The notes below the pieces were generated by a model. That model saw nothing but the letters and a program-made list of their open reading frames with translations. It ran no database searches and had not been told where the DNA came from. Below are positions 11,060-21,768 of a stretch of 64,000 bases of DNA, piece by piece (the first letter of the stretch is position 1; the number at the start of each line of letters is the position of its first letter). This stretch comes from Anastrepha obliqua (taxonomy: Eukaryota > Arthropoda > Insecta > Diptera > Tephritidae): assembly GCF_027943255.1 (NCBI RefSeq), contig NC_072894.1:80391601-80455600 (forward strand), given 5' to 3'. The translations under genes and the position numbers were made by a program.

Positions 11060-11067
11060 TATACTAT

Positions 11068-12469
11068 ATTACTCTGTATTCTCTTCGCCGTGAAATAGCA
11101 CTATTCGATGGGCACCACTTTTGTATTCTTTGCGTCGTATATACGTTGTTGTTGTTATTGTAACGACATAAAATGTTGCTCATAAAATTTTAGGGAATGC
11201 TGCTTGAATAGTTTAGGGAAAGTGGGGAAACCGCCAATAGCTTGAATGTTACTTGAGCTTCTGAGTGAGATCGCAACGACTATATTTAATCGAGCTTGAT
11301 GTCTCATAAGGTTTGTTAGCGCACATCACTTTGGTGTGGCGAAACCACCTTTTGATAAATCTGTTGAGCCTTGTGGCTTGGATTGGAGGAATCTTGTAAT
11401 AATGACTCTGTTCTGAGAAGTAAAGCATGACTGTACTATGCGCGCAGTGTATGCTTTCAATTTATCATTCCATAAGCCCTGTGAGAGATGCAGCGATCTG
11501 CTCGGCAATGAAATGATAAACGAAAGCTGAACTTGCTACATATGTGTGATACTTACAGGTGGAAGGGAAATTAAGTGGAACTCGGTAAATCACTTTTAAA
11601 TGACAGTTCTTGACCATATGTAATCCGGAGCACTCCGGTAACGGGAAGCCGATTGTCATGAGAAAGTAATAACCAAGTCTGTATACTTGGTTTTCATCTC
11701 AATCGACTTGGCTTATCGACAGGACAGTTGATCTACCTGGATTTTATCTAAAGACTTGTAATACTGATATTTCCTTTGTTAGAATTTCATCAGCAAAGGA
11801 CTTCTTGCAAATTAAGGAAACAACGTAGAAATTAACTAATTTGCCATAGGCATTAAGAAGCTTTCAAATTTATTCGTGCCAAGAGATATTTGAATTCTGT
11901 ATTGATTTTTTACTTTTTTTTTTAAATAATAGAAATTTTCACTAAATTCTCACGTTTGCTTAATCTGTTCCTTTGTCTGGGTTTGATCGTTCATCAAACA
12001 AATAGTTTCTCGATTATGCTCTCAATATCATCCAGTTATGGTTATCGCTTTTCGAGCGCACTGATATACATAAGTACAAATATACTCGTACGTCTACCGG
12101 CGAAAAATGCACCGGCTTTATTACAAAAACATCAATAAAAAAAAAACTGCTCTCACAAATGCAACCAAAGCGAACGCATTGAATATAAACAAATGCCCAC
12201 AAAGTAACAAATGCCAGCAAGAAAAAACAGTATAATATACTTTTAAAAAAGCAAAAAACAACAATAGAGAACATACAACAAACCCGAGCGCCAGCAATTA
12301 GGGGAGTAGAAAAAAGTAAGTGAGAGAGAGTGAGTAGAGACGCCAATATCGCAAACTTGTAGTTTGATGAATGAACGTCAGCGCTGAAGTCAACGTTGGC
12401 AGTCTGTAACGAAGCAGCTAAATGTATACGCTGCGAGTCTACTAATATCTACATACACTCGTACGTATT
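11068..12469. other. Non-coding, nothing recognised
   Basis: No gene is recognised. The longest ORFs, including a 110-codon hydrophobic one on the minus strand at 12014-12346, are antisense to A-rich sequence. They look like by-products of composition. Confidence 0.45.
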
Positions 12470-12780
12470 TCAGGAACCAAACGAACAGTGGAGCAAATTG
12501 TTGGACAGAGTGCGAAACGGTGCGCGCGGCAACTGGCGTGCGAAAGTCAGCAAAAGTGGTATTGCCTTTAGAGCTTTTCGCTGCCAAAGTCGACGTAGCA
12601 GTTGATTGCGCTGCCGGCCGACAATGGCAAAGTCAATTGCACAAATTCATTGAGCTGTTCCGCGACTGCGTTGGGGAGCTGACTGGTTAGGTGATCGTGC
12701 TGGGACGCAACGCACATCAGTCTCGTCAGTGAATCGCGTGTGTGCAGTACGCGAATGGGGTATCGTGCGCCGGCTAACAA
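12470..12780 (+). promoter_or_regulatory. GC-richer patch, possible core promoter or untranslated exon
   Basis: About 300 bases are much richer in G+C than the AT-rich DNA on both sides, a contrast usual for fly promoters and 5' exons. An initiator-like ATCAGTC lies at 12717-12723. A loose downstream-element match (AGTAC) sits about 28 bases after its A at 12719. Bases 12781-13640 look like an A/T-rich fly 5' leader. It could be an upstream untranslated exon of the gene at 27.9 kb, but nothing in the sequence proves that. Confidence 0.25.
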
Positions 12781-14441
12781 AATACAAACTTGCTTTTACA
12801 ATTAGAACAACAAAAAAATAGCAAATTCATTTTTTTTATTTTTTTTAATTAAATTGGCGAATTAATTTTATTTATGGTTATTTAATACAACTTTGGAAAA
12901 AACTTGGTTGGTAAAAAATTGAAATAAGTGCGTAAATGAGTGAAAATCGTGTAATTTATGATAATAATTACTGCCGCGAATTAAGTTTCTGAGCATTTTG
13001 AAAAAATTAAGAAAGTAAAGAAAAATAAGGAAAAATAAACGAATTAAAAAAATTTGTTTGCAACGATTTATCGCTAATGTTACAACTAATATTTCTTAAT
13101 AAGTAAAAAAATATACGTACATACATATGTACATATGAGCGATCAGAAAACAAATAAAGTATTAAATAAATTTTGAGGTTTATTAAAAGTTTTAGTTTGC
13201 CTGGTAAAGGAAAATGTAAAAGAACGAAGAACAAAAAAAAAAAAACATTTAATAAAAATTACCTCTTACAACGATTTTCGTTAATACTAAAATTATTAGC
13301 TAAAAAAAATATGTATATATTTACATACACATACACAGACACGAGCAAAACATTAAATAAATTATGATGCAATAAAATAAAAGAAATGTTTACAAATATT
13401 TTTTTGCATCCCAATATTAATTAAGTTTTTTATAACTAAATAAAACACAAACATTTATAAAGCAAAAATCCATTATGCATTACAATAATTGCGTTGTAGA
13501 AGAAAATATTCATTTGTTTTCTGTAGTCACTTAGTCACAAAGCCAAAAAATAAGTTTGCGTGATAAAACAAAAATTAAATTGTCTTCTTTACAAAAACAA
13601 AGCACAAACAATTTCAAATATTCGCGCTTTAAAATAAAATATTTACTTAAAGTAGAATTTCCAAGTGCAAAAAGGCTAATGAAATTCATACGCCATTCTC
13701 TCCACTACAGAACTCCACCGGCATAGTTCACCAATAGTCAAGCAGTTAGTGTTAGTTTTGTTGTAAAGCTATAATCACATTGCGTTTGCTTCTACATACA
13801 CACATACATACCTGTATTTTGTTTCTGTTATTGAGTGCTCTTATGGCTCAATTAACATATCATTGCTATTGAAGCAATATTTTCAATGTCAGATTTCTAA
13901 TTCTTAGTGGATTTACATACATACATGTAACAATTCGAAGAGTTTGTAATATTTACTTGGTGTTTGTTGGTGTTAATAAGCTTTTGTGATATTTAATTTA
14001 TTCAAGTGTGGTCTGTGTTTTGGTGTTTGCTGATTTTAATGTTGTTTGTATTCATACTCGTCTGGATGCTCTAGCCTGTTAACGGTAACGCGTGGGCTGT
14101 TGCAAAACTGACAGTTTGTAAATAAGCTGTGAAGTGAATTATGAATTTTTGCAAAATAATACTAAAAATTTTCTCGCATTAGAAGAAAAACTACTTTTAA
14201 AAGAGCAGATGTCTCGGTGGTTCCGTATTCAAGTGAACAAAAGTAAGACTTGCGCTGAGACAACAACAATAACAACGCTGAGATCACTTTGAAAATAAAG
14301 AAACGATCACATTTTTACACTTATATATGGTATTATACATAGGTCTCAAATTCGTCGGTAATATTTAACGAATATTCTGATACCCAAATGCCAAAAAAAA
14401 TTCTAGCAAAAATTTTAAGATTTGGTAAAAATGTTATAAAA
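12781..14441. other. AT-rich non-coding stretch
   Basis: No coding gene is seen. The sequence is A/T homopolymer-rich with scattered TACATA microsatellite units. Confidence 0.45.
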
Positions 14442-14442
14442 T

Positions 14443-15175
14443 TTAGGTTAGGATAAATTGCTGCCCTTGCTTGGGGACCACTTGGACAAATATTCAAAAT
14501 TCGTTCGTTCGGGAACAGAGAAAGGAGGAGGGAAGAAGGGACCTTGGGATTAGGGGATGATAACCATGCACTTACGGTGACGCCGATGGTGGTTAATTTA
14601 CGTTCGCAATTAGCCGCATCAAGCTACTGATGAACTTCACCTGATGTATGATATTTAAATCCGCTATATCCGCAGATGTAGCGAAAAGTGAGAGCTCAGA
14701 TGTTTAAATATTTGCCAGACGAGAGCAGGGCAGCTGACAAGAAGGTGTTGAGATGATTCCATCTCATCCTGAAGATAACGTCTGCAGAACGGAGTTGAGA
14801 CAATCCCAAGTATCACCGCACGGACACCTAACGGACAATGTCCGGTAAGAATACCCACCAAATTCGAGAGCTGCGGCTTTGTTAGATTTATGAGTTCCCT
14901 CGCGCGTCCCCGATCTACCCGTGGCCCGAAGGATCTCGCGACCTTGCACGTTTGCGCACTAGCCCAGCACTTGTTGAGTTGACTCGAGGCCCATCTTTCC
15001 AGGAGCAGACCACGGGTTCTTAAGTGAACCCCAATCCTCTCATTTTGCGACGGAACCGACTCCAAAGTTCCCTGTCTAGCCAGCTCATCAGCCTCTCTAT
15101 GCGACTATGAACGGGAACCCATATGAGCCTGATATCGAAGTATTCGGATGCAATCGAGAGAGAAGCTTTTAACGG
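14443..15175 (-). mobile_element. 3' part of an I-like LINE (RNase H and tail)
   Basis: Read on the minus strand, the RNase H end shows IRLIWVPVHSRIE, the decayed form of the WVPGHSGIxGNE motif of LINE RNase H domains. The reading then continues as a 133-codon ORF (15065-14664) with the C-terminal LVGILTGHCPLG, a C-x-DE stretch, and HLLVSCPAL. The 3' untranslated part ends at 14443 in a CCTAACCTAA tail. RNase H-bearing LINEs include the I, LOA and related clades. Only the 3' end is present, as expected of 5'-truncated insertions. A related copy is at 35.3-36.0 kb. Confidence 0.75.
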
Positions 15176-15344
15176 TACCTCGTTTAACCTAAAATCGGTT
15201 GTCTTTACTTCAAAGCCAACCCAAAATATGAAATATGACTTCTGATAAACGGCGTGAAACAGCAGATCACTCTATTTGTGGAAAAATTTCAAACTGAAGG
15301 ATGAGCTCGACCCAACAAACACGTAGAAATTTAGATTCTTTCAG

Positions 15345-15715
15345 TATTTACTATTTTTGTTCCCAATACGGCTTGTAACAATTATATGTGAACCGTGGCA
15401 TTATTTTGGTGTCCACCATGAGCATGACTACAGGTAAAATCCGCCAAACAGTCATTTCATGAATGCCTAATTGTTGGGCACGTCGGAACATCAATGTTGA
15501 AGGTTGTTCAGCTACACTTTGCGCTAAAGCACCATTATTCTCGACACAACGTCCAGTTTTTGGCCCGCCAGTGTTTTTCTGTAACCGATCGAACCAGTTT
15601 GTTGAAATTTTTTCACCCACCTTTGATTTGTCGAGTCAGACGGGTGATTTTTTTGGCGAAAATAAATCACGAATTTCGCGATGTGTTGTTCTTGAAGATC
15701 GACCATTTTCATAAT
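15345..15715 (-). pseudogene. Internally deleted mariner-superfamily transposase
   Basis: On the minus strand the first helix-turn-helix region (HIAKFVIYFRQKN, then NQRWVKKFQQTGS) is followed, after a frame change, by the second one (AQSVAEQPST, RAQQLGIHEMTVWRIL). The reading then passes to HGGHQNNATVHI, which resembles the extreme C-terminus of such transposases. The whole DDE catalytic core between them is missing. This looks like a deletion derivative that kept the binding domains. The exact subfamily is uncertain. Confidence 0.6.
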
Positions 15716-16063
15716 AAGTTTTAATAATGAATACGTTGCTCTATCGTGTCAAATTATAAATCTGTCTACTAGACAAATGGCAAAGATGACATAAACAACA
15801 GATACCGTCTAGGAATTATTCACTACTGTCTTCTAGGCGTCACTTTGGAAAGACCCTTTACAATGACCTTTGTATTATTTTGAAAGTCTCTGTTAGGATG
15901 CGATTATTGCTGTCTGTCCGCTTACTTTCCCAACATGGTCTAGTACTGAAGTAGTTACGCAAGTCGTAATTCTCAGTTAGCTCAAGTGCATTCATATATT
16001 TCTGACAACTGTTTCGATTCCAATATTTGATACTGCAAGCTAACGAATTGCACACATGCGGTA

Positions 16064-16175
16064 CGGCGGCCGCCGTAGCGGAATGGGTTGCTGCGCGACT
16101 ACCATTCGGAATTCACAGAGAGAACGTAGGTTCGAATCTCGGTGAAAACACTAAAATTAAGAAAAACATTTTAAA
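16064..16175 (+). mobile_element. tRNA-derived SINE, 5' (head) part
   Basis: The piece contains an A-box-like TAGCGGAATGGGTTG at about 16076 and a perfect B box GGTTCGAATC at 16129-16138, the internal RNA polymerase III promoter of tRNA-derived SINEs. The same head occurs at 40.6, 48.2 and 58.4 kb. The 3' part of this copy may be the separate segment at 16662-16811. Confidence 0.7.
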
Positions 16176-16661
16176 GCTGACTGAATGTAGGCTGAGATAT
16201 TCAAAAACAGCTGTCAGAACGGCTGGTAACCTGCATGGACTAACTCTTATGCACGCATGCATACCGATTGAATATTAAGTGCGCTTTTCCCAATACAAAG
16301 GGTGATTCTTCAACTGCTTACTACGTACTACTGTCTAAACTTAATTTTGGTTATAGGGCTACAACGAGCATAACGTATGGAATACCAAAACCCACTGTCA
16401 ATGAACTGACTGACATTTATTAGTGGGGACTGAGATCTACTAAATTTACAATCGATCAAATAATCACGGTTCGTCCAATCTAGGAAAATACCAGAGAAAA
16501 ATATGATAAACAATTGATTGACTTCAACCCAGCATAATCAATACTACTTTTTATACGTCAGTTATACTTTAAAGTTCCCAGCCGAAATGATAACATTAGG
16601 TAGACAGGGTTAAAACCGCCAAAAATAAGCTGCTTATATTTCACTATCAAATGCTTGAATT
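16176..16661. other. Unassigned 0.49-kb segment between two SINE halves
   Basis: This segment separates a SINE head from a SINE tail in the same orientation and may be an insertion into one SINE copy. I recognise no coding or terminal repeat in it and could not define a duplication at its ends. Confidence 0.35.
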
Positions 16662-16811
16662 TGCCCTTCAGCAGGCAATGTATTTTAGCCATGAAAAAGC
16701 TCCTCATAAAAAACTATCTGCCGTTCGGAATCAGCTTAAATCTGTAGGTCGTTCCATTTGTAGAACAACGCCAAGACGGACGCCCAAAAAGGGCCCAAGC
16801 GCCAATTAGTA
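16662..16811 (+). mobile_element. SINE, 3' part
   Basis: The piece carries the conserved SINE body: AGCAGGCAATG, CATGAAAAAGCTCCTCAT, CTGCCGTTCGGA, a CTGTAGGTC block, and the terminal GCGCCAATTA. It is in the same orientation as the head at 16064-16175. Confidence 0.7.
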
Positions 16812-17890
16812 GGTGCTTAAATTTGGTATCCCTGCAAGGTAATATAATACATCTACATAAAATGGTATTGGGTAATACTCAGAATACCAGATCAGAATTT
16901 GTGAGAATCTCCCCGAATCGTTTGATATCAAACGAAGTTTAAGACATACCGACTTCTTATCGTGTGCCATCTTTAATCTGATATTGGTAATATTAGTTGA
17001 GATTTAAGAGCTAAATCGCAACTCAGCGCAACTTAAATCAGAGAGAGGTGCCATAAAAATAGATTCAGTTTCTGCAGCCCTGAAATAATTACCCTACAAT
17101 ACGGTCCCTAAAGATTGTTGTAGACGAAGAGAAAGACTTTCTCTGGGCTAAAAATACTAAGCTTTACTTCGTACTTATACATTTTGCTAATTGGCGTCAG
17201 TTAGCAAGAGAAAAAAGAAATTACTGAGCTTTGTTGCATTCGCCTAAAATCAGTTAAGTGAGTATGCGACAATCAAGAGGTAGAAGAAGAATATCAAGAG
17301 TGAAAAAGTAAGGTAATTATACTCGTATACAGATGGCATATGGTATATTCGAGCTCAGTTTACTTTAGGTCGTCAACAAAAAATCTTCATCTGTTGCCTC
17401 CCTAATTTTCGTGTATGCATGGGTTATTCAGCTCAAGCTTAGACGAACTATATTAGAGTTGGTCATTATTTTCATTGTCCGCCTCTGAATACCGAATGGA
17501 GGAATGGCTCGCTCGAAGCATTCTCAGATAAACGTATAACATGGCTAGGTCAATTTAATCTTGCAACTTTATGAATTTTTCAAAGTTCAACGCATTTGCT
17601 TATTTACCATGCATAGGAAATTACGTGCTCCTTACATTTTAGATATATGTATGTTGTGCAGCAGTTCTATGGAAAATACCATGCGGAACTTTCCTTAATA
17701 AATGTGTAATTTTTGCCTTTTTTGCTGGAAAATGCCAAAAATGTTCATAACAGAGAGATATAGTGGGTTAAAATGTAACTCAAAAATATTTACCATAAAA
17801 TTCTATTATAAGGTTTTATTACACTAAAGCCCAAAATTCAACTCACATAAATGCCAGAAATATGTAAGTAAAAACCAAGAATGTGTACTG
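16812..17890. other. Non-coding, nothing recognised except a possible repeat arm at 17750-17810
   Basis: No gene is seen. About 55 bases near 17754 (GAGAGATATAGTGGGTTAAA onward) resemble the right arm of the inverted repeat at 33.7-33.8 kb. Confidence 0.35.
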
Positions 17891-18160
17891 TAATTTCTTC
17901 TTCTTCTTAATGGTGCCGATAACCGCTTAAGCGATTTTGGCCGAGTTTAACAAAGCGCCAGTTGGACACATCAAGTGACGCCACGTCCTTCTCCACCTGA
18001 TCTTTTCAATGCAGAGGAGGTCTTCCTCTTCCTCTGCTACCACCAGCTGGTACCGTATCGAATACTTTCCGAACCGAAGAGTATGTATCCATTTGGACAT
18101 GGACATGATCCAGCTACCGGAGGCGCTGGATTTTATTTGCATCAATATGTTTACGTCGTC
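17890..18160 (-). pseudogene. LINE reverse transcriptase C-terminal remnant (RTE-like)
   Basis: The minus strand reads DTLRFGKYSIRY, then KIRWRRTWRHL, then LNSAKIA. This matches the conserved tail of LINE endonuclease-reverse transcriptases (a WxGHVxRMD block, then an RWKDQVEKDL-type block, then an LAxNRxxW-type block). Stops and substitutions mark it as dead. The clade call is tentative. Confidence 0.55.
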
Positions 18161-18604
18161 GTAAGGCTCATGCAGTTTGGTAGAACTAACAGATCGTTTG
18201 TTAAGGCATGGGACAGTAATGTTACGCTCTTATAGGAAATTGTGCTGAACGATTAAGTTCTGCGGCTCGCACGATCTTTTCCAGCATCAGTTAAAAAAAA
18301 GTCACATGACAGCGAGTTACTTTGCCTCATTTGGTATCAAACGACTTGCAGAGACGCTTCCCAATTCTGGCGGTGCTGCTGGTTTTGAATCACTTGATCG
18401 TACATAGCCGTATTATTTTTGCGCGAATGGCGAATTCAGACACCGCGGCAACGAGTGTAGGCAACTACTTTTCGTGCTCTAGAATTAAGCTTTAATAATA
18501 TTTAAAATCGATAAAAAGATGGTGTCTGTCAATTCTCTTTTCATGAGTCTTTTCCAAACCTCAGATTGTGAATATATGGTACCGTAACTTATATATATAT
18601 ATAT

Positions 18605-19360
18605 GGGGCATTCTTCGCCAACCGGACACCCCCATCTGCCCAGAACAGTTTTTATAAAAAAAATTTTTCCTTATGCCGAAATAAAAGCTTATGTCATGTA
18701 CTTTAATTTGTCATGTGGCACTTTTTAAATATTCAAGATGGACGACGAATATTGACAAATATGTTGGAAAACACCAAAAAAATGAAGTAGTTGTTAAGAA
18801 AAGTAGAGAGAGAGATTCTGGTGCAACGTTCGACTGTTTCATTAACAGCACTAGTTCTTGATGTATTTCACATGTCAAACGGTACAGAAATAATTTGAAC
18901 AAATTATAGAAAAGTCTAAACGAATAAACTATTAAAAATAAATCTGTCAAACAGTTCTTTTTAGAACTATTATCGCATCTGTTGTAGAACGTCGTACGAG
19001 ATTCTGGTGCAACGTTCAACTGTTTCATAAACATCACTAGTTCTTGATGTATTTCACATGTCAAACGGTACAGAAATAATTTGACCAAATTATAGAAAAG
19101 TCTAAACGAATAAACTATTAAAAATAAATCTGTCAAACAGTTCTTTTTAGAACTATTATCGCCTAAAAAATGTCGGGGAAATCGAGAAGAGATCGATGCA
19201 TTAATCCCTTTAGAAAAGTAGGTCCATCTTGAATATTTAAAAAGTGCCACATGACAAATTAAAGTACATGACATAAGCTTTTATTTCGGCATAGGGAAAA
19301 ATTTTTTTTATAAAAACTGTTCTGGGCAGATGGGGGTGCCCGGTTGGCGAAGAATGCCCC
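18605..19360. mobile_element. Foldback-like element A with internal tandem duplication
   Basis: The two 138-bp terminal arms (18605-18742 and 19223-19360) are inverted copies differing at two positions. They begin GGGGCATTCTTCGCC. The interior holds two direct 165-bp repeats (18812-18976 and 18998-19162, four differences) separated by 21 bp. The element sits in an (AT)n tract, so the target is probably TA. A 187-codon ORF on the minus strand crosses arm and repeats but matches no protein family I know. Its internal repetition simply mirrors the DNA repeats. Confidence 0.8.
18812..19162. repeat. 165-bp direct repeat pair inside element A
   Basis: The units at 18812-18976 and 18998-19162 match at 161 of 165 bases by my count, with a 21-base spacer. 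The duplication is younger than, or has been homogenised since, the formation of the element. Confidence 0.85.

Positions 19361-19390
<30 letters not shown>
19361..19390. repeat. (AT)n microsatellite between two foldback elements
   Basis: This is an AT-dinucleotide run interrupted by TATGTATATA. The same kind of run also precedes element A at about 18590-18604, so A appears to have inserted into a pre-existing AT tract. Confidence 0.8.
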
Positions 19391-19395
<5 letters not shown>

Positions 19396-19396
<1 letters not shown>

Positions 19397-20079
19397 TAGG
19401 GTGGTCCAAAAAAAAATTTGTATGGTGCCGCCCCCCAAAATAGTAAAGAATGAAAAATAAAAAGACCCGTATTTTTTTTTTTTTAATCAGACCATATTTA
19501 ATGGTGCCGCCGGGGCTTTGAAATATCCCATGTATTTTGCATGGGAAAAAAATACTTTTTCGTAGATTTCATGTAAAAACCTGGAAAATGAATATATTTT
19601 AACCGGATAACTCAGTTTCTCTTCATAATTGGTCAGGGAATAACAACCAATTATGAAATAATTAATTTTTTTTGTATTAACTATTTTCATAAAAGTAATA
19701 TAAAATATTGTTTTTCGATTTTTTCTTAGATTTTCGTTTTATGGGGGCTTTTTGGGGTTCTATAAAAAATAGTTAATACAAAAAAATTAATTATTTCATA
19801 ATTGGTTGTTATTCCCTGACCAATTATGAAGAGAAACTGAGGTATCCGGTTAAAATATATTCATTTTCCAGGTTTTTACATGAAATCTACGAAAAAGTAT
19901 TTTTTTCCCATGCAAAATACATGGGATATTTCAAAGCCCCGGCGGCACCATTAAATATGGTCTGATTAAAAAAAAAAAAAATACGGGTCTTTTTATTTTT
20001 CATTCTTTACCATTATGGGGGGCGGCAGCATAAAAATTTTAATATAAATTTTTTCCCATGCATTTTTGGACCACCCTAA
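19396..20079. mobile_element. Foldback-like element B, arms of about 300 bp
   Basis: A nearly perfect long inverted repeat: left arm about 19396-19689, right arm about 19765-20079, with a loop of about 75 bases containing a TATGGGGGCTTTTTGGGG stretch. The outer ends are TTAGGGTGGTCCA and TGGACCACCCTAA. The arms differ mainly by an extra run of about 20 bases near the right end. I see no supported coding capacity. A transcript would fold into a hairpin with a stem of about 300 bp. Confidence 0.85.
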
Positions 20080-21569
20080 TATACATATACGTGCATTCAT
20101 GCATATGTACATATATTGGATACATTTTTCTGAATGCGCCCTATAAAAATTAACTAAGTTTAAACTTAGCTACATATACAGAAGTGCCAGCTCTGAATTC
20201 ACCGCAGTGATTGAGGCCTAATCTATTGTGTAAAGATGGGCATCAGCTTTTTACACAGAGCCTTAAATACATTTAGAAAAATCCTCATCATGCGTTAATT
20301 GATGCAAATTACAGAATTGGGAGGACTGCACAGACATTCCACTTGTGCAACAGTTGGTAAATGGGCTTGGTATATAGGGTGTATATTTTAAGCAGTACAA
20401 CTTAGACCAAAGAGCAATTATTTCATATATAATTAGACAAGTTCCTTATAAAGGTTTGAGACACTGTATAAATCAAGCATTTCCCGTCAAAATAAAAATT
20501 CACATAATTAACTTTTTTAGGTAAGAACAGGCGACATATAAGGTGAAACTAGTAAATGTAAAAAAATAAAGCAATTTATTGACTTGCGACAAGTGCCAAG
20601 ACAAATCGATAAATCAAACAAATTTTGCAAAAAGCATTAACAGAAATATTATTATTATTGCATTTGAGCAAATGTGTGCAGTTGAAAATTTAGTACGTCA
20701 AAGCAGGATCTGAGCCAAATGAACGAGAGCCAAATGCATACAAAGGACTGATGTGTATGTATGTATGTATGTATGTAAATACAATTATGCTTATTTTTCC
20801 TGCGAGAAGTTTTCATAGCTGATCCAAAAACAACACATTATTGCGAAGATCGTAACATTTTCGAATATATGTACATAAGTATGTACATAAATTATTAACA
20901 GAAATGTGTGCCACTTACATATGAACATATTGAAATCCATGAACATCCATCATATTCACATTTATTCGTCGGTTTTCGCTGTAACGTCTGCCAAAGGAAG
21001 CTATACAGGCAACAATCTATAAGTAGTAAAAAGAAAACAGAGCATCAACTGATCGCAATAGTGGCATACTGAACTGATATTTGTTAAAAGATCTTTACGC
21101 ACAATTTAGAATATAAAAAGACAAATCTCAAAAATTACGTATTACTTAGATTACGCAGCAAAAGAAAAATAATTGACCCCAAAACTAAATGAGTTGAACC
21201 GAATCCGGTGAATTAGTTTGAAGTGGGGTGAAGACGTTACGGAAAATGTGAACAAGCGGGCGGATGGCGATTGGCCAATCTGCAAAAAAATGCGGCGTCA
21301 GCCCAGAGCCGCAGGCGTTGAACCGCTGATCTGCTCAGAAAGTGATCGTGCACGACTACTTCAGACATTGACAACGCTTTTCACTTACATACATACATAT
21401 CTATGCATGTGTGTGTACCCTGAAGTCAAACCTACTACCTTACTTCACTTTGCAACTGAAGTATTTAGTTAGTATTTTATCTTTTTTTTAGATGCGAGCA
21501 ACTGGTATTTTCAACAGCAATTAAGTAGTCTCTGTTTCTCAGTCTTGGCATTACAGTTATTTCATTTAA
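20080..21569. other. Non-coding; TATG microsatellite at about 20755-20778
   Basis: No gene is recognised. A (TATG)n run lies near 20755. Bases 21220-21375 are GC-richer and carry an 84-codon ORF with no family resemblance. Confidence 0.4.
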
Positions 21570-21768
21570 TGGACTGGTTACGAACCAACTAGTTATGAAC
21601 TAGTGTACCGGTCTGCATTTTAAATATTTTATTTTATGAGCTAGTTGCGTAGTAGCTAGTTACGTACTAACTAGTTATTAACTAACTAGTTATGGACCAG
21701 TTCACGTATTAACTAGTTACGTACTAACTCGTTATTAGCTAACTGGTTATGGACTAGTTTACAATGTT
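21570..21768. repeat. CTAGTTA palindromic minisatellite, short copy
   Basis: Degenerate tandem units of 10-12 bp are built on the palindrome TAACTAGTTA, alternating with variants such as ACGTACTAACTAGTTA and ATGGACCAGTT. The same repeat, longer and cleaner, is at 42855-43305. The sequence just after both arrays is alike (an ACAATG/GCAATG, then an AAGGAG block). Confidence 0.7.

Noticed and set aside
12014..12346. 110-codon hydrophobic ORF on the minus strand
   Set aside because: It is antisense to A-rich leader-like sequence. The Phe/Leu/Cys-rich composition follows from TTT/CTT codons, and no motif or codon bias is seen.
16064..16175. Possible tRNA gene (A and B boxes)
   Set aside because: The same head recurs in several copies attached to a common non-tRNA body, and no acceptor or anticodon stem can be drawn. 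It is a SINE head.
18711..19274. 187-codon ORF on the minus strand with internal protein repeats
   Set aside because: It runs through one arm and both direct repeats of foldback element A. The protein repetition only mirrors the DNA duplication, and there is no recognisable domain.
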